Origin: Deltaproteobacteria bacterium
Lineage (GTDB): Bacteria; Myxococcota_A; UBA9160; UBA4427
Assembly (NCBI GenBank): GCA_016713665.1
Contig: JADJOR010000024.1
Location: forward strand, 124,001 to 188,000
DNA: 64,000 nucleotides
Reading direction: 5' to 3'
A program made the position numbers and the translations under genes. Shown piece after piece: positions 9,918 through 17,218 of the stretch; within the stretch, counting starts at the first letter, position 1; every line of letters begins with the position of its first letter. The notes under the pieces are model-generated. The model saw only the letters and a program-made list of their open reading frames with translations. It was not told where the DNA came from and did no database searches.

Positions 9918-10803
9918 GAGTGGGACGCGAAGTCGCGCCGCGGCCGGGATCGTGCTCCGCGCCTTGCTCGGCTTCGGCGCGCTCGTCACTGCGCTCGCTT
10001 CGTTCGGGGCGGGCGGGGCGGCGCACGCGGGCGGACGCCTGCTCGCGACGGACGGCGCGACGCAGATCGAGGGCTCGGCCGGCAGCGGGCTCGTACCCTG
10101 GGCCGTCATCGCGGGGACCGGGACCCGCGACGAGATCGGGGGCTCGGGCTTCGCGACCGGCGTCTTCGTCGACGACCTGCGCCTCGCGAGCTTCGGCGTC
10201 GCGGCTGGTCTGTACGACCGCGTCGAGCTCTCGTTCGCCCATCAGATCCTCGAGGTCCGGCCCCTCGGCGAGGATCTCCGCCAGAACGTGTTCGGCCTCA
10301 AGGTCCGCGCGGCCGGCGATCTGGTCTACGGGCGCTGGCCCGCGCTCGCCTTCGGCGTCCAGGTCAAGCACATGCTCGACTTCGACGTGCCCCGCGCCGT
10401 CGGAGCCGACGACGACTGGGGCATCGACGTCTACGGGGGCGTCTCGCGGCTCTTCCTCGGCGGACTCTTCGGTCACAACGTGTTGTTGAACGGCGTCGTG
10501 CGCGGGACGCGCAGCAACGAGATCGGGCTGCTCGGGTTCGGCGGCCCCGGGCGCGACAACTATCAGTTCTACTTCGAGGGCAGCGCGGCGGTGTTCCTGA
10601 CCCGGCGCATCGCGCTCGGGTACGACTTCCGGCAGAAGTCGAAGAACCTGCGGGTCGCCGACGAGGATCCCTGGCAGGACGTGTTCCTCGCCTTCGTGCC
10701 GAGCCGATACTTCAAGATCGTCGCGGCCTACGCGCGCCTCGGCGAGGTCGCGGGGCTCGGCCATCAGGACGGAGCCTATCTCTCGCTCCAGGGGAGCTTC
10801 TGA
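9910..10803 (+). CDS. DUF3034 family envelope protein
   Basis: 297 aa with an N-terminal signal peptide ending near AAHA. The mature protein opens with the DUF3034 signature GGRLLATDGATQIEG and SGLVPWAVIAG. Alternating hydrophobic and aromatic strands and the final aromatic residue (SLQGSF) resemble an outer-membrane beta-barrel. Function of the family is unknown. It overlaps the GGDEF-EAL gene by 8 bp and its stop overlaps the start of the globin gene, so the four proteins are co-translated. I infer a channel or surface partner for the cupredoxin/globin, with no direct evidence. Confidence 0.82.
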   Translation: MAESGTRSRAAAGIVLRALLGFGALVTALASFGAGGAAHAGGRLLATDGATQIEGSAGSGLVPWAVIAGTGTRDEIGGSGFATGVFVDDLRLASFGVAAGLYDRVELSFAHQILEVRPLGEDLRQNVFGLKVRAAGDLVYGRWPALAFGVQVKHMLDFDVPRAVGADDDWGIDVYGGVSRLFLGGLFGHNVLLNGVVRGTRSNEIGLLGFGGPGRDNYQFYFEGSAAVFLTRRIALGYDFRQKSKNLRVADEDPWQDVFLAFVPSRYFKIVAAYARLGEVAGLGHQDGAYLSLQGSF

Positions 10804-11339
10804 TGCGGTGCGGACGGGATCTTCGATCGGTCGGGCTTTCGCGGCGCGTCGTCTGCGCCCTGCTGGTCGCCTTCGCCGCGGCGTGTGCGAGCCCGCAGCT
10901 CGATCGCCGACCGCTCTACGAGCAGCTCGGCGGGGAGGCGGGGCTCGCGGCGCTGGTCGATCGCTTCCTGCACGAGCTGGCGCGCGACGCGGATGCGGCG
11001 CCCCAGTTCCGCGGCGTCGACGTGAAGCGCTTCCGGATCCAGCTGACGCTCCACCTCTGTCAGACCTTCGATGGGCCCTGTCGCTACGAGGGGGCACCGC
11101 TCGCCGAGGTCCATCGCGGGATGCAGATCAGCCAACGCGAGTTCAACGCCGTCGTCGAAGATCTCGTTCGTGCGATGGAGTCCCTGCGCATCCCGACCCC
11201 GGTCCAGAACCGCGTCCTCGCCCGGCTCGCGCCGATGCGGGAGCAGGTCGTCGGGCAAGCGCATCCCGGGATGGGCGCCCGGGCGGCCGAGGCGCCCGGG
11301 CAGGCGCCCAGGCTTGACGAACAATCGTTCGTTCGGTGA
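10803..11339 (+). CDS. Group I truncated haemoglobin lipoprotein
   Basis: 178 aa. The N-terminus is a lipoprotein signal (ALLVAFAAACAS), unusual for globins, which are normally cytosolic. The body is a truncated 2/2 globin: LYEQLGGEAGLAALVDRFL (helices A/B), a central FRIQLTLHLCQTFDGPCRYEG segment and the proximal haem His near residue 104 in LAEVHRGM. Group I globins bind O2 or NO. Placement in the envelope next to a cupredoxin and a c-di-GMP enzyme suggests gas or redox sensing (inference). The start codon overlaps the DUF3034 stop (TGATG). The last codons contain the promoter/operator of the P450 gene. Confidence 0.88.
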   Translation: MRCGRDLRSVGLSRRVVCALLVAFAAACASPQLDRRPLYEQLGGEAGLAALVDRFLHELARDADAAPQFRGVDVKRFRIQLTLHLCQTFDGPCRYEGAPLAEVHRGMQISQREFNAVVEDLVRAMESLRIPTPVQNRVLARLAPMREQVVGQAHPGMGARAAEAPGQAPRLDEQSFVR

Positions 11340-11343
11340 CAAT
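11314..11343 (+). promoter_or_regulatory. Candidate promoter with palindromic operator before the P450 gene
   Basis: TTGACG (11314-11319) and GACAAT (11338-11343) form a plausible -35/-10 pair with an 18-bp spacer. Within the spacer lies an inverted repeat, ACGAAC-4 nt-GTTCGT (11317-11332), the size and symmetry of a TetR-type operator. The whole element sits at the end of the globin gene, about 125 bp upstream of the P450 start. No TetR gene is in the window. Confidence 0.5.
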
Positions 11344-11466
11344 GCGCCTCTGCGGCTGCCCGGCCGCATGCTTTTCGATTCGCGCCCTGTCCCCCCGACC
11401 GCAGTCCGACCGCGCTCCGCGAGGCGCATTCCCGGCTCCGGTCCAACCGCTCGAGGTATCGCGAAG

Positions 11467-12717
11467 ATGGTCGCCAGTCCCAATCCCGTTCCGAACGATT
11501 TCCGACTCGTCCATCCCGAGGACTACGCCCAGCACGGCTATCCCCACTCCATCTGGGCGCGGCTGCGGCGCGAGGAGCCGGTCTCGTGGCAGACCCAGCC
11601 CGGCAACGCCGTCGACTACTGGGCGATCACGAAGCACGCCGACATCACCGAGATCGGCAAGCGCCCCGACATCTTCCTCTCGGGCCCGCGCCTCGTGATC
11701 CAGCACATCGAGGAGGACATCAGCACATTCCCGCCGACGCTGATCCAGATGGATCCGCCCAAGCACGGCGACTTCCGTCAGATGGTCTCGCGCCGCTTCA
11801 CGCCGCGCATGCTCCAGAAGATCCACGCGCCGATCGAGAAGATCGGGCGAGAGATCGTCGAGAAGCTCTACGCCCAGGGCGACGAGGGGACCTGCGACTT
11901 CGTGACCGAGGTGTCGGCGCCGCTGCCGATCGCGGTGATCGGCTGGCTGCTCGGCGTGCCGGAGAGCGATTGGCCGATGCTCTTCGACTGGACGAACAAG
12001 ACGCTGGGCGCCGGCGATCCCGACTATCAGGAGGCGGGCACGACCCCGCGCGAGACGGCGCAGCACGCCCAGATCGAGCTCTTCGGCTACTTCTCGAAGC
12101 TCGTCGCCGAACGTCGCAAGAACCCGCAGGACGACCTGATCACGGTCTTCACCCAGTCCCAGTACCAGGGCCAGCCGCTCAACGACATCGAAGTCCTGAC
12201 CTGGTGCTTCATCATCGTGATCGCGGGCAACGAGACGACCCGCAACGGGACGACCGGCGGCATGCTCGCGTTCATCGAGAACCAGCACGAGATGCGCCGG
12301 GTGCAGAAGGACATGGGTCTGCTGGATTCGGCGGTCGAGGAGGTCGTGCGCTGGACCTCGCCGATCATCCACTTCGGGCGGACGGCGACCCAGGACTACC
12401 CGCTGCGCGACAAGGTGATCAAGAAGGGCGACGCCGTCGCGCTCTTCTACCCCTCGGCGAACCGCGACGAAGAGGTCTTCGAGGATCCCTTCGCGTTCCG
12501 GATCGACCGCATCCCGAACCGCCACATCGGCTTCGGCGTCGGCGAGCATTTCTGTCTCGGCGCCCATCTCGCGCGGCTCGAGATGGTGGTCGCCTATCGC
12601 CACCTGCTGCCGCGCATCGACGAGATCGAGCTCGCGGGCAAGGTCGACCGGCTCCATTCGGGTCTGGTCGGCGGACTCAAGCGGCTGCCGATCCGCTACA
12701 AACTGAAGCGCGCCTAG
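11467..12717 (+). CDS. Cytochrome P450
   Basis: 416 aa, soluble class I bacterial P450. The I-helix oxygen-binding motif reads AGNETTRN (about residue 254), the ExxR region is VEEVVRWTSP, and the haem-ligand loop FGVGEHFCLGAHLARLE places Cys near residue 363. The start at 11467 matches the normal family N-terminus (a short lead before HPEDYAQHGYPHSIWARLR). The frame is open upstream but runs over the globin gene. The family hydroxylates hydrophobic substrates such as sterols, terpenes, alkanes or fatty acids, using electrons from a ferredoxin and ferredoxin reductase; neither is encoded nearby. Substrate cannot be assigned. An operator-like palindrome overlaps its probable promoter. Confidence 0.95.
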   Translation: MVASPNPVPNDFRLVHPEDYAQHGYPHSIWARLRREEPVSWQTQPGNAVDYWAITKHADITEIGKRPDIFLSGPRLVIQHIEEDISTFPPTLIQMDPPKHGDFRQMVSRRFTPRMLQKIHAPIEKIGREIVEKLYAQGDEGTCDFVTEVSAPLPIAVIGWLLGVPESDWPMLFDWTNKTLGAGDPDYQEAGTTPRETAQHAQIELFGYFSKLVAERRKNPQDDLITVFTQSQYQGQPLNDIEVLTWCFIIVIAGNETTRNGTTGGMLAFIENQHEMRRVQKDMGLLDSAVEEVVRWTSPIIHFGRTATQDYPLRDKVIKKGDAVALFYPSANRDEEVFEDPFAFRIDRIPNRHIGFGVGEHFCLGAHLARLEMVVAYRHLLPRIDEIELAGKVDRLHSGLVGGLKRLPIRYKLKRA

Positions 12718-12738
12718 GGGCCGCCGGTTCGGAGCGGG

Positions 12739-12761
12739 CCCCCTGCGCGCGTCGCAGGGGG
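12739..12761 (+). promoter_or_regulatory. Hairpin covering the ribosome site of the PhoD gene
   Basis: A perfect 9-bp inverted repeat, CCCCCTGCG (12739-12747) and CGCAGGGGG (12753-12761) with a 5-nt loop, lies between the P450 stop and the phosphatase start. The right arm contains the AGGGGG ribosome site of the TTG start at 12767. It may terminate the P450 transcript, mask translation of the phosphatase, or both. Confidence 0.55.
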
Positions 12762-12766
12762 ACGCC

Positions 12767-14476
12767 TTGGCCATCGATCGCCGTGAGTTCCTTCGCACGG
12801 GTGCCGCGGGCGCGGCGCTCGCGGGGCTGTCCGTCGCGAGCCTGTCGGTCGCGGGCGGATGTGCCACGCCTTCGCTGCCGCATCCGGGCGCGGCGCCGCG
12901 CGCGGAGGGGCAGAGCCCCTTCCTCCACGGTGTCGCGAGCGGGGACCCGCTCGCGGATCGCGTGATCCTCTGGACCCGGGTCTCGCCCGAGGCGTATCGC
13001 ATGGCGTCGGCCGTGCGCGTCGGATGGTGGATCGCGAACGACGCCGAGGCGAAGGACGTCGTCGCCCGCGGTGAGATCGACGCTCTCCCGGAGCGCGACT
13101 TCACGGTCCAGGTCGACGCAGCGGGGCTCGCCCCCGGCCACGCCTATCACTACGGCTTCGTCTGCGAAGGCGTCGCCTCGCCCGTCGGCCGGACGCGCAC
13201 GCTCCCGGAGGCGAACGTGGGCGAGGTCCGCCTTGCCCTCGCCTCCTGCGCGAACCTGCCCCAGGGCTACTTCAACGCCTACGCCTGCATCGCCGCCCGC
13301 GACGACCTCGACGCGGTCGTCCACCTCGGCGACTACCTCTACGAGTACGGCAACGGGGAGTACGGCGACGGCACCGCGCTCGGGCGGATCCCCGATCCGG
13401 TCCACGAAATCCTTTCGCTCGAGGACTACCGCCGCCGCCACGCCCAGTACAAGGCCGATCCCGACCTGCAGGCCGCCCACGCGCGCCATCCCTGGCTGAC
13501 CGTCTGGGACGACCACGAGAGCGCGAACGACGCGTGGAAGGACGGCGCCCAGAACCACACGGAGGGCGACGCGCCGGGCGGTCCGGACGGGAAGGGGCGG
13601 GGCGAGGGAGCGTGGACGGCGCGAAAGCTCGCCGCGATCCGCGCCTATCACGAGTGGATGCCGATCCGCGATCTGCCCGACGGCCTGTTCCGGAGCTTCC
13701 GGATCGGCGAGCTCGTCGATCTCGTCATGCTCGATACGCGACTCCACGGCCGCGACGCGAAGGTCGGCCCGAAAGATCACGCCGGCGCCGCCGACCCCGA
13801 GCGCAGCCTGCTCGGCGCCGATCAGACGGCGTGGCTGCTCGAGGCGCTCTCGGCTTCGAAGCGCGCGGGAACGCAGTGGCGTGTCATCGGGCAGCAGGTC
13901 GTCTTCGCGCCGCTGCGCGGGGTGTTCGGCGACTTCAATGCGGATTCCTGGGACGGCTACCGCGCGAATCGCGCCGCGATCCTCGACCATCTCGAGCACG
14001 AAGCGATCGACGACGTCGTCATCCTGACCGGCGACGTCCACAGCGCCTGGGCCCTCGACGTGCCGGCCGAGGCCCCGGTCGCGCCGGTCCCGCCGAATGC
14101 GGACACGGGCGCCGCGGCGAGCGCGGGCTCGGCGCAGGCCCCCAAACCCGGAACGTCGAGCTACGACCCGAAGACCGGGCGCGGGTCGCGGGCCGTCGAA
14201 GTCGTCGCTCCGGCGGTCTCTTCACCGCCCTTCGGCACCCATCCGCAGGGGGCCGTGATGATCGAGAAGTCGGCGCCGATGAATCCGCAGATCCGTTATT
14301 CGAACGCCCTCGAGAACGGCTGGGTGCTGCTCGGTCTGACGGCCGAGCGCGCCCGGGCGGAGTTCTTCGCGAGCGAGTCGGTGAAGACGCGCTCGGCGAT
14401 CTGCCATCGCCGAGCGGTGCTCGAGGCCCGGGCGGCGACCGCGCATTGGGTCGTGCTCGAGGGGGCCGAGGGGTAG
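12767..14476 (+). CDS. PhoD-like alkaline phosphatase, Tat-exported
   Basis: 569 aa metallophosphoesterase. The N-terminus has a twin-arginine signal (DRREFL, then an Ala/Gly-rich hydrophobic run ending at a possible lipobox GGC). An N-terminal PhoD-N beta domain (FLHGVASGDPLADRVILWTRVSP) leads into the catalytic domain with metal-binding motifs ASCAN, HLGDYLYEY, WDDHE and LTGDVHS. PhoD enzymes hydrolyse phosphomonoesters and phosphodiesters in the periplasm using Ca/Fe. The start is TTG, chosen because AGGGGG lies just upstream and the Tat motif begins four codons later. A 60-residue insertion rich in Ala, Pro and Gly near residues 425-465 is probably a flexible loop. Confidence 0.93.
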   Translation: MAIDRREFLRTGAAGAALAGLSVASLSVAGGCATPSLPHPGAAPRAEGQSPFLHGVASGDPLADRVILWTRVSPEAYRMASAVRVGWWIANDAEAKDVVARGEIDALPERDFTVQVDAAGLAPGHAYHYGFVCEGVASPVGRTRTLPEANVGEVRLALASCANLPQGYFNAYACIAARDDLDAVVHLGDYLYEYGNGEYGDGTALGRIPDPVHEILSLEDYRRRHAQYKADPDLQAAHARHPWLTVWDDHESANDAWKDGAQNHTEGDAPGGPDGKGRGEGAWTARKLAAIRAYHEWMPIRDLPDGLFRSFRIGELVDLVMLDTRLHGRDAKVGPKDHAGAADPERSLLGADQTAWLLEALSASKRAGTQWRVIGQQVVFAPLRGVFGDFNADSWDGYRANRAAILDHLEHEAIDDVVILTGDVHSAWALDVPAEAPVAPVPPNADTGAAASAGSAQAPKPGTSSYDPKTGRGSRAVEVVAPAVSSPPFGTHPQGAVMIEKSAPMNPQIRYSNALENGWVLLGLTAERARAEFFASESVKTRSAICHRRAVLEARAATAHWVVLEGAEG

Positions 14477-14502
14477 GCCGCGAGACGCTGAGGGGGGACG
14501 GA

Positions 14503-14517
14503 GGAGCCGCGGGCTCC
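14503..14517 (+). terminator. Short hairpin after the PhoD gene
   Basis: Inverted repeat GGAGCC (14503-14508) and GGCTCC (14512-14517) about 26 bp after the stop codon. It is compact and GC-rich, with no T tract, so it is only a weak terminator candidate. Confidence 0.3.
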
Positions 14518-14683
14518 GGCGGCCCCTCGAATGGAACGGACCTGCGGATTCGTTTGCCCATCCGGCCAGCAGCGCGTGATCAGTCGACGAGCAGCGCGAG
14601 GATCGAGCACCAGCGGGATACGCCGGACGATCCCCGCGAGCGGCGCTACGGGCTTGGCACGAGAAGTGCTCTGGCGCGAAGTC

Positions 14684-15001
14684 ATGAAGACTGCCGCCTT
14701 CCGTCTCGCGTGCTGCGCTCTGATCTTCCCGCTCCTGGGGTCGGGCGCGGCCCTCGCCGAGGAGGGCCGTGATCCGGTTCCGGCGGATTCGTGTGGGCGA
14801 GCGGCCGTGCTGGAAGCGGCCAGGGATGCGTTGGAGCGCGGTGATCGTGCACGAGCCCTGGAGCATCTGCGCGAAGCAGAGGTGCTCCTCGAGGCTTGTG
14901 CACGATCGTTCGAGGGCGATGCGCCCGGGCAGGAAGCGGAGCGCGGCGTGCCTGCCGTCGCGCTCCGAACGCCTGGGCCTTCCCAGCCCAGCCCTTCGTG
15001 A
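14684..15001 (+). CDS. Small secreted hypothetical protein
   Basis: 105 aa; I do not recognise a family. It has a clear signal peptide (MKTAAFRLACCALIF... ending ALAEEG). The mature part has two Cys residues flanking an amphipathic helix-turn-helix segment (AVLEAARDALERGDRARALEHLREAEVLLEACA) that resembles one TPR-like hairpin, then a Pro/Ser-rich tail. The start at 14684 is preferred over an upstream in-frame ATG because it begins the signal peptide. It converges on the next small secreted gene with 34 bp between stops. Confidence 0.6.
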   Translation: MKTAAFRLACCALIFPLLGSGAALAEEGRDPVPADSCGRAAVLEAARDALERGDRARALEHLREAEVLLEACARSFEGDAPGQEAERGVPAVALRTPGPSQPSPS

Positions 15002-15007
15002 GCGCAG

Positions 15008-15030
15008 CGGGCGGCGCTCCGTGTCGCCCG
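15008..15030. terminator. Hairpin between convergent small genes
   Basis: Inverted repeat CGGGCG (15008-15013) and CGCCCG (15025-15030) in the 34-bp gap between two converging stop codons. It is a candidate bidirectional terminator; no T tract is present. Confidence 0.4.
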
Positions 15031-15035
15031 AAGAC

Positions 15036-15332
15036 CTAGCGAGCTTCGAGAACCCGGTCGATCTGGCTGGGAGCGACCTGCTCGCCGGCCTCGAGTCTGC
15101 GGATCAGATCCTTGATCTCGTGGCGCTGCCGAGCCACTCGAGCCTGCTCGACTGCGCCCAGCTTTCCGCTCGTCGCACCGTGCATCGCGAGGGTTCGGTA
15201 GCCGCTCTCGAGCCGCTGTTCTTGAGCCCGTACGCTCGGCTGCTGCCGCGGCGGCGCATCCGCCGCAAAGGCCGGGGCGCTCGCGAGGGCGAGCGAGCCC
15301 GCCACGAACAAAGTCCACAGGTTGCGCTTCAT
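15036..15332 (-). CDS. Small secreted hypothetical protein
   Basis: 98 aa; family not recognised. The start at 15332 has a good ribosome site (GAGGAG about 8 bases upstream) and begins a typical signal peptide (MKRNLWTLFVAGSLALASAPAFA). The mature protein is short, hydrophilic and mostly helical, with Arg/Gln/Glu-rich segments (VRAQEQRLESGYRTL, ARVARQRHEIKDLIRRLEAGEQ) and the ending SQIDRVLEAR. It is probably a small periplasmic helical protein. It converges with the preceding gene. Confidence 0.7.
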   Translation of the reverse strand: MKRNLWTLFVAGSLALASAPAFAADAPPRQQPSVRAQEQRLESGYRTLAMHGATSGKLGAVEQARVARQRHEIKDLIRRLEAGEQVAPSQIDRVLEAR

Positions 15333-15570
15333 CGGATCTACTCCTCGATTTCGTTGATTCGTTTCCTTCCTCGAGCGGTTCCCGGTCGGGTCCATCTCGA
15401 ACCGACGAGCCGCCGGCTGCTAGGACACCGAAGCGCGATGGATCCGTTCAGATTCGGCTCGCCGAGCGATCGCGGGCGAGCCCGGGGCCTGGCATTCCCC
15501 GCGGACCGCCGGGGATCACGCCCGGCGAGGCCCGGCGACGCCCGCGCCGGGGTGCTCGGCCGCGAGGCGT

Positions 15571-16473
15571 TCAGGCCGTGGCGACCGACCCGGAATTCCG
15601 ATCGATCCAGACCGTCGCGACGGTGAGCAGCGGGTCTCCGTCGCCGCGATCGAAGAGCTCGACGCGCACGATCAGGCCCGCCGCCGTCCTCGCGAGCGCC
15701 CGCGCCCGGGCGCGGATCGGTCCCTTGCGGCCGAGCTTCAGGTATTGGAGCTCGATGCCGCGGACGCGGACGGGCGCGGCGAGGGTCGACGCGGCGAGGC
15801 GCTCGGCCGTCGCCTCGACGAGGATCGCGACGACGCCCCCCTGCAGGGCGCCGAGGGTGTTCTGGAGATAGGGATCGACGGCGACCTCGGCCGCGCCGGC
15901 ATCGGCCGGGTCGAAGGCGATGCCCATCGATTCGAAGAGCGGCTTCGAGAAGCTTCCGCCCTGGGGCGCGTAGATCGTGTCGCCGCCGGCCTCGCGGGCG
16001 CGGTGGATCTCGGCCTGCATCGCGTTGCGCCGCGGCAGGATCGAGAAGCCGAGGGTCGAGAGGCCGACCGGGCGTGCGCTCTCGACATGCTCGATCCCGA
16101 CCTCGATCACGATCGTGGTGTTGCCCTTGCGCAGGACCTTCGGCCGGGCGAGGAGGTGGCCCGTGCTCGGGAGCTCGGCGACCTGGAGGCCGAGATTCGA
16201 GGTCGCGATCCAGCTCGGCGCGACCTCCCGGATCGCCGTCTGTCCCGCGATCATGTCGGCGATCACGGCGACGACGCCGACCCGCGGTCGCCCGGTCGCG
16301 TCGAAGATCGCCGGCACGATCGGCAAGCGGATCCCCGCGCCGTCCTGCGAACGCTCGATCGAGACGCCGAGGTCGCGCACGATGTGATGCGTCGACGCAA
16401 AGGGGGAGGTTCGTTCGCCGCTGTCGGTCATTTCCGCTCGGCTCGCTGCTTTCGTACTCGTTCCGTCGCTCAC
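15571..16473 (-). CDS. Double-hotdog acyl-CoA thioesterase-like protein
   Basis: About 300 aa with two hotdog-fold halves. The first contains GRPRVGVVAVIADMIAGQTA, the second GALQGGVVAILVEATAERLA; each resembles the helix of PaaI-type thioesterases, with the typical xxGGVVA core in the second. The family hydrolyses acyl-CoA thioesters in the cytosol; the substrate is unknown. I chose the GTG at 16473 because it overlaps the stop of the upstream HD-domain gene (GTGA) and has GGAG upstream; an ATG at 16431 is the alternative. The coupling with an alarmone-hydrolase-like gene is unusual. Confidence 0.75.
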   Translation of the reverse strand: MSDGTSTKAASRAEMTDSGERTSPFASTHHIVRDLGVSIERSQDGAGIRLPIVPAIFDATGRPRVGVVAVIADMIAGQTAIREVAPSWIATSNLGLQVAELPSTGHLLARPKVLRKGNTTIVIEVGIEHVESARPVGLSTLGFSILPRRNAMQAEIHRAREAGGDTIYAPQGGSFSKPLFESMGIAFDPADAGAAEVAVDPYLQNTLGALQGGVVAILVEATAERLAASTLAAPVRVRGIELQYLKLGRKGPIRARARALARTAAGLIVRVELFDRGDGDPLLTVATVWIDRNSGSVATA

Positions 16474-17132
16474 GCTCTCGCTCCGAACATCCGCAGGTCG
16501 ATCAGCAGGCGATCGAGCTCGAGGGCGAGCCGCGGCGGGATCGCCTCCGCACAGATCCGGGTCACCGACTCGAAATACCACAGCTGCTCGGCCGCGCCCG
16601 CGTTGAAGCGCGCGAAGGTCGGCGGGCCTTCGTGGTGGAGATCCCAGACGAGGTCGCCCAGGTTGTGGCGCTTGTCGCAGGCGACGACGAGGCGGCTGCC
16701 GTGGCCCGTGCGGGCGAGGTTCGCGAGGAAGCGCTCCTTGCGCTCGCGCCAGGGGCGTTTGTCGTGGCCGGTCTCGTCGGGGAGCGTGTCGGTGCAGTCG
16801 AGCACGATCCGCAGGACGGGCTCGCCGAAACGCGCGCGGATCATGGCCTCGCGCTCGCCTCGCTCGGCGCGGGTCGGCGCGTCCTCGAGCGCGTCGTGGA
16901 GCAGCGCCGCGATCGCCTCCTCCGGTCCGCCTCCGCACTCGACGACGAGCCCCTCGACCGCGAGCAGATGGGAGAGATAGGAGGTCGCGCGGCCCTTGCG
17001 GGTCTCCTCGCCATGCCAGGCCCAGGCGAGGTCGGTCGCGGCGACGAGCGCTTCGCGAGCGGCCACGAGGCGCGCGAGGGTCCCCGCGGCGGCCTCGTTT
17101 GCGCCGACCTTTCGCCCCGGATGAGCATCCAT
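16470..17132 (-). CDS. HD-domain protein resembling small alarmone hydrolases
   Basis: 220 aa, a single HD phosphohydrolase domain. The metal-binding HD pair reads ALLHDALEDA, matching the HDxxED pattern of the RelA/SpoT hydrolase half. Other matches are the early YLSHLLAVEGLV histidine and the later ACDKRHNLGDL (compare ADRxHN in SpoT). No synthetase or TGS/ACT domains are present. The family removes pyrophosphate from (p)ppGpp, or acts on NADPH in metazoan Mesh1; activity here is inferred from motifs. It is upstream of, and overlaps, the thioesterase gene, and is divergent from the kinase gene 86 bp away. Confidence 0.78.
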   Translation of the reverse strand: MDAHPGRKVGANEAAAGTLARLVAAREALVAATDLAWAWHGEETRKGRATSYLSHLLAVEGLVVECGGGPEEAIAALLHDALEDAPTRAERGEREAMIRARFGEPVLRIVLDCTDTLPDETGHDKRPWRERKERFLANLARTGHGSRLVVACDKRHNLGDLVWDLHHEGPPTFARFNAGAAEQLWYFESVTRICAEAIPPRLALELDRLLIDLRMFGARA

Positions 17133-17218
17133 GCGGCGCAGTATGGCATAGGGAACGGGCCCTTCGGATCGCGCTCGACGGGATCGGCAGAGCGCGCCGA
17201 TTCGTCTAGCGTCTCGGC

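Noticed and set aside
7392..10109. Minus-strand open frame of 905 codons opposite the GGDEF-EAL gene
   Set aside because: The plus-strand protein has all GGDEF and EAL motifs; the antisense frame has none.
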